DNA from: Spirochaetaceae bacterium
Lineage (GTDB): Bacteria > Spirochaetota > Spirochaetia > SZUA-6 > Fen-1364
Length of the DNA: 7,386 bases
Assembly: GCA_003141795.1 (NCBI GenBank)
Contig: PLNO01000126.1
Span: 659-8,044, forward strand
Direction: 5' to 3'
Under the pieces are notes generated by a model that saw nothing but the letters and a program-made list of their open reading frames with translations, was not told where the DNA came from and did no database searches. This document shows, piece by piece, positions 1 through 6,020 of the stretch. The position numbers and the translations under genes are program-made. The first letter of the stretch is position 1. The number at the start of each line of letters is the position of its first letter.

Positions 1-2
1 CG

Positions 3-2150
3 ATCGTCGTGTCGGAGAACGTCGAACGCTACCGTGCAATGGGGTTCAACCTCAAGGACTCCGTATTGCGGGGGGCAAGCGAAGTCTTCAGCGCCGTCGT
101 TGCGGCGACCCTGTCCCTTCTTTCGGTGCTCCTCCCCGTCAGTTTCATCGGCGGGTTCATTGGGCGTTACCTGCAGCAGTTCTCTCTAGGCCTTGCCGCG
201 GCTGTCGCTTTCTCCCTGCTCGAGGCAGTGCTTTTTCTCACTGTGCGGCTCGCCTATACACCAGAAAACAAGTCGTGGGATTGGAAAGACTTTTTCAAGA
301 GCTGGACCGAGCTGCCCCGCGCGATGAAGTGGGGCTGGCGCGTAGTGCGCAGCCCTCTCGGCATCGTTGTGCTGATACTAGCGGCCGCCGCGCTCCTCAT
401 CACCCGTCGCTACATCTACCTGCCCGCGCTGATCGCGTTTCCACTCGTCCTGGGGTTCGGCTACTACGTAATTCGCATTGCGCTGGTCCTCCTTCAGGCC
501 CTCACGGGTACGCTTCATGGATGGACCGAGGCGGGATTGGAATGGATCCGGGACCGGTACGCCAACTCCCTGGGAAGCGTCATCAAGAGAGGGAAATGGG
601 TGCTCGGCGGAGCCGTCGCCCTGTTGGCCGGGATAGTCGTGCTCATCGTAATAGTCCACATTCCGTTCAACTTCGTCCCACAGACCGACGGGGGCTCGAT
701 CTCGGTCCAGCTCCGCTATCCCCCTGGGACGCCGCCGGCGGTCACCAATGACGGTGCGGGAAGGATCGAAGCGTTCCTCTCCCATCAACCGGAAGTAACG
801 ACGGTCCAGACACTGGTCGGCAGCAGCGGCGGCGTCGGTGGTGCCTTCTCGGGGGGCAACTCCTCGTCCATCATCGCGCAGCTCGTTCCCCTGGAGAAGA
901 GGAAAGGGGTATTCGCGCTCATCCCGCGTTATCGCGGCGGGATGGTTGCCCTCTTCCGCGACCAGCCCTCCGCGCAGGTGCAGGTCAGTGCCGGAGGAGG
1001 ATTCGGCGGCTTCGGATCGTCGCTCCAGCTCAGCATTGTCGCTCCTGATATCAACACACTCAACGATCGCAACGGACGGATCGTCCAGCAGATCCAAGCC
1101 AACCCCAATGTGGTCGACGTGTACTCGAGTCTCTCCGATACGAGCCTGGAGAACGACTTCATTCCGGATCCCGCCAAACTGAAGGGAACCGGGATCACCC
1201 CGTCCATGATCGCCGTTGCATTGCAGACCTACGCCACCGGCACGCAGGCCTCCAATGTCGTTACGGGCGGTCTCAGCTACCCGATCGAGGTGCAGGCGGA
1301 CCCCACGACGCTCTCCGGCAGCCAGTCCCTGCTCAACCTTCCCATCTATTCGCCGACGCTCCAGACCACGCTGCAGGTGGGTCAGCTGGGGAGCTTCACG
1401 CTGAACAGGTCCCCGGTAAGTATCAGCCGCTACAACCGGCAATACACGGGAAACTTGAACATCAACCTGAAACCGAGCGCACCCTCTGTGCTCACCATGC
1501 AGAACCAGATCACCGCTGAGCTGAAAAGCGCGGGATTGCTGGAAGGCGGGGTGAGCCTGACGACGAACCAGAGGTTCAACCAGGCGGCGCTCGCGGCATC
1601 CCTCGCCACGTCGGGCGTACCCATTTTCCTCCTCGCCTTCTTCCTCGCGTATCTGGTGATGGCGGCGCAGTTCAACTCGTGGCGCTACCCGCTGTACCTG
1701 TTGCTGCCCGTTCCTCTGGCGCTGGTAGGCGCAATGCTTCTTATTCTTGCCACAGGGGGAGGCCTGGACATCTTCGGGCTCATGGGCATGCTCATGCTCA
1801 TCGGGTTGTCGGCCAAGAACGCCATCCTCTACCTCGATTTCGTCGTGGAGAGGATCGGCACCATGCCGCTCCAGGACGCGCTCACCGAGGCAGCGCGCCT
1901 GCGCTTCCGACCGATCATCATGACGACGCTGACCGTGCTCGTCATCAGCTTCCCGCTGATTTTCAGCACGGGGCAGGGATCCGAGTTCGGAAAGAGCATG
2001 GGCGTCGTGATGTTGGGGGGAATCGTGTTTTCAGCGATCCTCACGTTCTTCCTCGTCCCGTCCGCTTTCTACCTCTTCGAGCGCAAACGCGTGGCGAAGC
2101 TCGAGCAGGCGCTGCCGGATGCGGTGGCAAAGGCGGCGCTGGAAGGCTGA
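3..2150 (+). CDS. RND (HAE1/AcrB-type) efflux transporter permease, 5'-truncated, with extra membrane helices in the central loop
   Basis: This is the C-terminal ~715 residues of an inner-membrane, proton-driven RND pump; the family is usually about 1,030-1,060 residues. The frame is open at the window edge. The first residues (VSENVER) match the end of TM4, so the TM4 aspartate pair should lie just upstream, and the GTG at 9 is not the true start. Numbering from that GTG: TM5 about 25-48, TM6 55-82, two extra hydrophobic segments 114-131 and 136-163, TM7 197-217, a periplasmic porter region about 220-530, then TM8-TM12 (about 533-692). By eye, K603 in GLSAKNA, R632 and T639 align with AcrB proton-relay residues K940, R971 and T978. 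The periplasmic loop is about AcrB length but has glycine-rich patches at 271-283 and 329-337. No membrane-fusion or outer-membrane partner lies downstream; if linked, it would be upstream. The substrate is unknown. Confidence 0.95.
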   Translation: MVVSENVERYRAMGFNLKDSVLRGASEVFSAVVAATLSLLSVLLPVSFIGGFIGRYLQQFSLGLAAAVAFSLLEAVLFLTVRLAYTPENKSWDWKDFFKSWTELPRAMKWGWRVVRSPLGIVVLILAAAALLITRRYIYLPALIAFPLVLGFGYYVIRIALVLLQALTGTLHGWTEAGLEWIRDRYANSLGSVIKRGKWVLGGAVALLAGIVVLIVIVHIPFNFVPQTDGGSISVQLRYPPGTPPAVTNDGAGRIEAFLSHQPEVTTVQTLVGSSGGVGGAFSGGNSSSIIAQLVPLEKRKGVFALIPRYRGGMVALFRDQPSAQVQVSAGGGFGGFGSSLQLSIVAPDINTLNDRNGRIVQQIQANPNVVDVYSSLSDTSLENDFIPDPAKLKGTGITPSMIAVALQTYATGTQASNVVTGGLSYPIEVQADPTTLSGSQSLLNLPIYSPTLQTTLQVGQLGSFTLNRSPVSISRYNRQYTGNLNINLKPSAPSVLTMQNQITAELKSAGLLEGGVSLTTNQRFNQAALAASLATSGVPIFLLAFFLAYLVMAAQFNSWRYPLYLLLPVPLALVGAMLLILATGGGLDIFGLMGMLMLIGLSAKNAILYLDFVVERIGTMPLQDALTEAARLRFRPIIMTTLTVLVISFPLIFSTGQGSEFGKSMGVVMLGGIVFSAILTFFLVPSAFYLFERKRVAKLEQALPDAVAKAALEG

Positions 2151-2218
2151 GAGCGCCTCGGCGTCGGCGGGTGATGCGGCTCTGAGCGGAGCGTAAAAGG
2201 ATCGCGCGGGTCGGGCCG

Positions 2219-2248
2219 TTGAAACCCATGGCCGCCGCGTCGTATCCT
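2219..2248 (+). promoter_or_regulatory. Weak candidate sigma70-type promoter before the histidinol phosphatase
   Basis: TTGAAA (2219-2224, 5 of 6 to the -35 consensus) is followed after 18 bases by TATCCT (2243-2248, 4 of 6 to the -10). Transcription would begin near 2255, leaving a short leader that still holds the GAGG element at 2257-2260. Such matches arise by chance, and the upstream RND gene shows no clear terminator, so read-through is equally possible. The rest of the 2151-2270 gap shows nothing else recognisable. Confidence 0.2.
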
Positions 2249-2270
2249 GCTCACCCGAGGTTTCCCCGCA

Positions 2271-3080
2271 ATGCACGATTATCACACGCACAACCATTTC
2301 TGCAGGCACGCCATAGGTGGCATCGAGGAGTACGCGCGCCGGGCCGTCGCGCTCGGCATCGACGAGATCTGCTGCACCCCGCACATCCCTCTCTCCGGGT
2401 ACTGGCCCGGATTCCTCAATGACAGGCTGCGGATGGACGAGGAGGAGTTCCCCCGTTACGTCGAGGAGCTCGAGCGGGCACGCGCACGTGTCCCCGGCGT
2501 GGCGATCCTCCTCGGCGTGGAGGCTGACTACATCGGGGGGAAGGAAGAGTCCCTGTCGAAGTTCCTCTCCTCCTACGACTTCGACTTCGTCCTCATGTCC
2601 GTCCATTTCGTCCAGAAGTGGCCGAAGCCGCAGTGGGTTTTCGATTACGCAGCTGACGCACGCCCCCTGGAGTGCATCTACGACGATTACTTCGACGCCA
2701 TGGATGACGGCATACGGACCGGGCTCTTCGACTGCGTTGCCCACATGGATCTCATCAAGCAGAAGGACCATCCCGTTCTCCAGACGCATCGGGACAGGGT
2801 GGAGCGCGTGATCGATCTCTGTCTCCGGCATGGGATGTGCGCGGAGATCAACACCTCGGGCACGCGCAAGGAGATTGGGGAAGCGTACCCCGCAGCGGAG
2901 GTCGTCCGACTCATGTCCGCGCGCGGGCTTCCCCTCGTGTCCGGCTCCGACGCGCACGCACCGACGCAGGTCGGGTTCGGCTTCGACGGATACGCGGCTA
3001 TGGGGTCTCCGGTCTTCGTCCGCTATCGGCAGAGGCGGATGATCGGAGCGGGAAAAGAAGGCCAAACGGTCCGCGCGTGA
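2271..3080 (+). CDS. hisJ: Histidinol-phosphatase, PHP family (HisJ/HisK type)
   Basis: This protein of 269 residues probably hydrolyses L-histidinol phosphate to L-histidinol, the penultimate part of histidine synthesis, in the cytoplasm. It is a single PHP barrel of the usual length for the family. All nine expected metal ligands are visible: H5 and H7 (YHTHNHF), H13, H38 (CCTPH), E84 (GVEADY), H112 (SVHF), H158 (AHMD), and D227 with H229 (GSDAH), which together fit a trinuclear metal site. The ATG at 2271 opens directly on the HxH motif, and GAGG at 2257-2260 sits 10 bases before it, so the start is well supported. No other his gene is in the window, so the pathway role rests on family resemblance. 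Some PHP relatives act on other phosphoesters. The small membrane gene starts 26 bases downstream and may share its transcript. Confidence 0.88.
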   Translation: MHDYHTHNHFCRHAIGGIEEYARRAVALGIDEICCTPHIPLSGYWPGFLNDRLRMDEEEFPRYVEELERARARVPGVAILLGVEADYIGGKEESLSKFLSSYDFDFVLMSVHFVQKWPKPQWVFDYAADARPLECIYDDYFDAMDDGIRTGLFDCVAHMDLIKQKDHPVLQTHRDRVERVIDLCLRHGMCAEINTSGTRKEIGEAYPAAEVVRLMSARGLPLVSGSDAHAPTQVGFGFDGYAAMGSPVFVRYRQRRMIGAGKEGQTVRA

Positions 3081-3081
3081 G

Positions 3082-3087
3082 TATATT
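3082..3087 (+). promoter_or_regulatory. Isolated -10-like box before the small membrane gene
   Basis: TATATT matches the -10 consensus at 5 of 6 positions and lies right after the phosphatase stop codon. No convincing -35 element sits 16-18 bases upstream, so it would need an extended or activator-dependent promoter. The alternative is that the small gene is simply cotranscribed with the phosphatase. Confidence 0.2.
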
Positions 3088-3088
3088 T

Positions 3089-3101
3089 GCCTCTCGGAGG
3101 C
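3089..3101 (+). promoter_or_regulatory. Short hairpin containing the ribosome binding site of the small membrane gene
   Basis: GCCTC (3089-3093) and GAGGC (3097-3101) are perfect complements around a three-base TCG loop, with a possible extra T-G pair outside. The 3' arm overlaps the strong Shine-Dalgarno sequence CGGAGG (3095-3100), six bases before the ATG at 3107. If it folds in the mRNA, it would mask the ribosome binding site. The stem is only 5-6 bp, so control of translation is a hypothesis. Confidence 0.4.
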
Positions 3102-3106
3102 GCGTT

Positions 3107-3304
3107 ATGAAATGGGTCCTTCTCATCCTCGGCATCCTTCTCGTCCTGATGGGCGGCGTGTGGGTTCTCCAGGGCTCCCATGTTCTGACCCAGGGATCGA
3201 TGGCCGGCAAGTCCCAGTGGACGGTGATCGGCGCCGTAGTCGGCGTTGTGGGCATCGTCCTGGTCATCCTGGGCGCAACGCGCAGGAAAGCCAAGGCGGG
3301 CTGA
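3107..3304 (+). CDS. Small two-helix membrane protein of unknown function
   Basis: This gene encodes 65 residues that form two hydrophobic helices, about 3-21 (starting KWVLLILG) and 38-57, joined by a short polar turn (about 22-37) holding VLTQGSMAGKSQW. A basic tail follows (RRKAKAG). Lysine at residue 2 and the basic C-terminus predict a membrane hairpin with both ends in the cytoplasm. The start is chosen because CGGAGG lies at 3095-3100, six bases before the ATG, the best ribosome binding site in the window. The same general plan (helix ending in WxLQG, polar turn, W, second helix) is familiar from small hypothetical proteins in several bacteria, but I know no function. The stop codon lies inside the first 14-bp tandem repeat. 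The gene is 26 bases after the phosphatase and probably cotranscribed, though a functional link is not shown. Confidence 0.8.
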   Translation: MKWVLLILGILLVLMGGVWVLQGSHVLTQGSMAGKSQWTVIGAVVGVVGIVLVILGATRRKAKAG

Positions 3305-3342
3305 CCCCCGAGGGCTGACCCCCGAGGGCTGACCCCCGAGGG
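3301..3342. repeat. Three perfect tandem copies of a 14-bp unit
   Basis: The unit CTGACCCCCGAGGG occurs three times without a mismatch (3301-3314, 3315-3328, 3329-3342), followed by a partial CTG. The TGA in the first copy is the stop codon of the small membrane gene. Each junction contains GGGCTGACCC, a GGG/CCC pair around CTGA, so each copy could make a small hairpin. The unit is not a multiple of three and lies outside the coding frame. It could come from replication slippage or be a small repeat family found elsewhere in the genome. Confidence 0.95.
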
Positions 3343-3362
3343 CTGCGCTCGTGTAGACCATT

Positions 3363-3383
3363 GCGCCCCCCCAGCGGGGGCGC
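3363..3383. other. Very GC-rich perfect hairpin between the small membrane gene and hrpB
   Basis: GCGCCCCC (3363-3370) and GGGGGCGC (3376-3383) are exact complements around a five-base loop CCAGC. The eight-pair stem is all G-C and should be very stable. It might stop transcription coming from upstream or sit in the hrpB leader. No T-run follows on the + strand, and a usable T-run is also absent on the other side, so it is not a standard intrinsic terminator. The remaining leader to 3430 shows no strong promoter. Confidence 0.6.
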
Positions 3384-3430
3384 GCTTCCGGACTTGCGAT
3401 GCCACCGGCAATGGGCTACCGTGAACGGCC

Positions 3431-5938
3431 ATGCCGGACCTGCCGCTCGTTCCCTATCTCCCCCGCATTTCCGAGCTGCTCGAGACGAACGCGTGCCTCG
3501 TGCTCACGGCGGAACCCGCCGCGGGCAAATCCACGCTCGTGCCCGGCTTCCTGATGGACATGGCATGGCTCGGCGGGAAGAGAATCATCATGCTCGAGCC
3601 GCGCCGACTCGCAGCCGTCGCGGTGGCCACACGGATTGCCGAGCTTTTGGGAGAGCAGGTCGGCATGCGCGCAGGCTACGTGGTGCGCAATTCCACACGG
3701 ACGAGCGCGGCCACCCGCATCACCGTGGTCACCGAAGCGCTTCTGACGCGCATGATCCAGGAGGACCCGCTGCTCAGCGGCGTCGGCCTGGTGATCCTCG
3801 ACGAGTTCCACGAGCGCTCGATCCACGCCGATCTCGGCTTGAGCCTCGCGCTGGAAACGCAAAAGGCACGCCCCGATCTGGCTCTCCTCGTGATGTCGGC
3901 CACACTCGACACGGACGCGGTTGCAGGCCTTTTTGCGGCCCGCAGAGGTTCCCCCGCGCCCACCCTGCATTGCCCCGGCCGCACCCATGCCGTGCGCACG
4001 GAATATCACCCGTTTGCGCGATCCGAGAGAACAGAGGACCAGTTCGCCGACGGGCTTGCCGTGCTCGTCGAGGAGACCGAGGGCGACCTCCTCAGCTTCC
4101 TCCCCGGCGCGGGGGAAATAGCGAGGGTCGGCAGCCGCCTGGCCGGTCTCCTCAAGGGCAGCGCCGAGGTCCTCCCCCTGCACGGCACGATGCGTCTGGA
4201 GGAACAGCAGCGCGTGATCCGCCCGGCAGAGGATACGGGCAGCCGAGCAGGGCGCCGCCGCGTGATCCTCGCCACCTCCATTGCGGAGACGAGCCTCACG
4301 GTGCCCGGCATCACCACGGTGGCTGACTACGGCTACGCACGCCTTTCCCGATTCCACCGGGCCACGGGCCTCGACCGACTCGTGACGGAAAGGGTGAGTG
4401 AATCGTCGGCCGAGCAGCGTCGAGGCAGGGCAGGGCGCCTGGGCCCGGGACTCTGCATCCGGTTCTGGCCGGAAACGGAACGCCTCATCGACCATCCCGA
4501 TCCCGAGATCCTCAGGTCCGACCTCTCAGGGCTCGTCCTCGAATGCCTGCTCTGGGGGGCAAAAGCGGCAGCCGATCTGGCGTGGCTCGATCCTCCGCCC
4601 GATGCAACGTGGGACCAGGCAGTGGAGACGCTGCGGATGCTCGGGCTCCTCAGCACGGCGGGGGTCACCGACCTCGGGAAGACCGTCGCGGGCATGGGAC
4701 TCTCCCCGCGGCTCGGAGTCCTCGTGACGCGCGGGGCCGAACGCGGACAGCGCGTGCTTGCCGCCGCGTGCGCGGCGCTGCTCGAGGACCGTGACGGCTC
4801 GGGCGTACAGCGGGACCCGGACTTCCGGCTCCGCCTGGACGTCATCCGCACGGGCAACGGAGGATCGAGCTCGTGGCGGAGGACAGTGGAGACAGAGATG
4901 GGACGGATCCTCCGCCGCTCTCACCCGGGGCAGGGGGCGACGGGCGGTTGGACCGATGACGAGGAGGCGCACGTCGGGAACCTGCTCGCCTACGCCTTTC
5001 CCGACAGGCTCGCACGCAGAGAGCCCGACGGGGGCTACAAGCTCGTCACGGGGAGGACGGCGAGGTTCCCCGGCGCAGGGTACTCGTCGGGCCAGCGCGT
5101 GGATGTTCCCAGCCGGGCAGCGGCCCGGTGGATCACCGCGATCGACGCCGATCCGGGTGAGACCACCGGCACGATCCGTCTGGCCGCCCCCGTCGATCAG
5201 CAGGAGGTCGACATAATCCTCGGACTCGCCGCAGAGGAGAGCCTGGAGATCCGCTGGGAGGGCCTCGTGCCGAAGGGGATCCTCACCCGCCGCGTGGGGA
5301 GGCTCGTGCTCACCGAGCGTCCCGGCAGGCCGGGCGCCGAGGAGCTTTCGCAATCGTTTCGCGACCTCATCGCCCGCCAGGGTTCTGGCATTCTTCCCTG
5401 GAACGCGCAATCGACGAAGCTCCTTGCCCGCATGAGGTTTCTCTCCCGCAGCCGTCCCGAGCTGGGCCTGGGGGACCTCAGCGACTCCGGTCTTGCCCAA
5501 AGGGCGGGTGACTGGCTCGTCCCGTTCCTGAAGCTTTCCGGCGGCCAGGTCCTGACCGCGGGCGCGCTTTTCTCCGCGCTGCAGGGACTCCTGGGAAGCA
5601 GCCGCCACCTGCTTGCAACGGAGGTGCCGGAGGCTCTCATGCTCCCCACGGGGGGTCGGCGCGCTATCGACTATGAGGGGGCCGAGCCCGCCGTCGAGGC
5701 GCGCATCCAGGAGGTGTTCGGGCTTGCCGAAAGCCCGCTGATCTGCGGTGTTCCGCTCACTTTCCGGCTCCTCTCTCCGGCGCAGCGGCCGCTGCAGATC
5801 ACCCGGGACCTGGCGAGCTTCTGGCGCACGACCTACGCCGAGGTGCGTGGGGAGATGCGCGGCCGCTACCCGAAGCACTACTGGCCTGACGACCCGCTCA
5901 GCGCCGAGCCAACCACACGGGTCCGACCGAAAAAATGA
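3431..5938 (+). CDS. hrpB: ATP-dependent helicase HrpB (DEAH/DExH superfamily 2)
   Basis: This is a full-length HrpB of 835 residues, a nucleoside-triphosphate-driven helicase presumed to remodel RNA or RNA-protein complexes in the cytoplasm. Its cellular substrate is not established. Two RecA-like domains are followed by the DEAH-type helicase-associated region and the HrpB-specific C-terminus. Visible motifs: Walker A AEPAAGKST (27-35), motif Ia LEPRRLAA (55-62), Walker B DEFH (124-127), SAT (156-158), motif V ATSIAETSLTVPG (281-293) and motif VI QRRGRAGR (329-336). The tail has the family hallmarks RPLQITRDLASFW and EMRGRYPKHYWPDDPLS. An in-frame TGA at 3422-3424 makes the ATG at 3431 the first possible start, and homology begins at once, although no good Shine-Dalgarno is visible. 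The Walker A loop has alanine where many members have glycine (PGAGK). It seems intact and active. Confidence 0.97.
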   Translation: MPDLPLVPYLPRISELLETNACLVLTAEPAAGKSTLVPGFLMDMAWLGGKRIIMLEPRRLAAVAVATRIAELLGEQVGMRAGYVVRNSTRTSAATRITVVTEALLTRMIQEDPLLSGVGLVILDEFHERSIHADLGLSLALETQKARPDLALLVMSATLDTDAVAGLFAARRGSPAPTLHCPGRTHAVRTEYHPFARSERTEDQFADGLAVLVEETEGDLLSFLPGAGEIARVGSRLAGLLKGSAEVLPLHGTMRLEEQQRVIRPAEDTGSRAGRRRVILATSIAETSLTVPGITTVADYGYARLSRFHRATGLDRLVTERVSESSAEQRRGRAGRLGPGLCIRFWPETERLIDHPDPEILRSDLSGLVLECLLWGAKAAADLAWLDPPPDATWDQAVETLRMLGLLSTAGVTDLGKTVAGMGLSPRLGVLVTRGAERGQRVLAAACAALLEDRDGSGVQRDPDFRLRLDVIRTGNGGSSSWRRTVETEMGRILRRSHPGQGATGGWTDDEEAHVGNLLAYAFPDRLARREPDGGYKLVTGRTARFPGAGYSSGQRVDVPSRAAARWITAIDADPGETTGTIRLAAPVDQQEVDIILGLAAEESLEIRWEGLVPKGILTRRVGRLVLTERPGRPGAEELSQSFRDLIARQGSGILPWNAQSTKLLARMRFLSRSRPELGLGDLSDSGLAQRAGDWLVPFLKLSGGQVLTAGALFSALQGLLGSSRHLLATEVPEALMLPTGGRRAIDYEGAEPAVEARIQEVFGLAESPLICGVPLTFRLLSPAQRPLQITRDLASFWRTTYAEVRGEMRGRYPKHYWPDDPLSAEPTTRVRPKK

Positions 5939-5951
5939 AAGTTTGGATGAA

Positions 5952-5959
5952 TGTGCACA
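5952..5959. promoter_or_regulatory. TGTGCACA palindrome upstream of the gltB promoter
   Basis: A perfect 8-bp palindrome lies 20 bases before the proposed -35 element of gltB, in a place where an activator could bind. A site this short can occur by chance, and I cannot assign it to a known regulator. Confidence 0.25.
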
Positions 5960-5978
5960 CTTTGCATACTTATACCGA

Positions 5979-6007
5979 TTGACGCACTCCCCCTGCGTGT
6001 GCATTAT
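5979..6007 (+). promoter_or_regulatory. Candidate sigma70-type promoter of gltB
   Basis: TTGACG (5979-5984, 5 of 6 to consensus) and CATTAT (6002-6007, 4 of 6) are separated by an ideal 17 bases, in an AT-rich stretch after hrpB. Two dyads overlap it: ACGCA (5982-5986) with TGCGT (5994-5998) around seven bases, and GCATTATATGC (6001-6011) across the -10. These could be operator sites. Transcription would begin near 6013-6015, only a few bases before the first gltB ATG, or about 58 bases before the second possible start at 6072. Confidence 0.45.
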
Positions 6008-6020
6008 ATGCGGCACGACG

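Noticed and set aside
9..11. GTG at position 9 as the start of the RND gene
   Set aside because: The frame is open to the window edge and the protein begins in the middle of the TM4 region, so the true start is about a thousand bases upstream.
378..1442. Long minus-strand open frame opposite the RND gene
   Set aside because: It has no recognisable motif, is rich in arginine, glycine and aspartate as expected of a GC-rich antisense frame, and lies wholly over a well-recognised gene.
2151..2200. Intrinsic terminator after the RND gene
   Set aside because: Only stems of three to four pairs can be formed (for example around 2154-2163), and no T-run follows.
2031..3065. Minus-strand open frame opposite the RND end and the phosphatase
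   Set aside because: The sense strand carries a PHP protein with all nine metal ligands; the antisense product shows no family signal.
3301..3345. CRISPR array
   Set aside because: The 14-bp units are directly adjacent with no spacers, and no cas gene is nearby.
3361..4326. Plus-strand frame overlapping the 5' part of hrpB
   Set aside because: Its product is full of arginine, proline and histidine with no domain, and the overlapping frame encodes the helicase motifs.
5938..5963. Hairpin terminator after hrpB from AAAGT (5938-5942) and ACTTT (5959-5963)
   Set aside because: The five-pair, AT-rich stem around a 16-base loop is too weak and lacks a following T-run.
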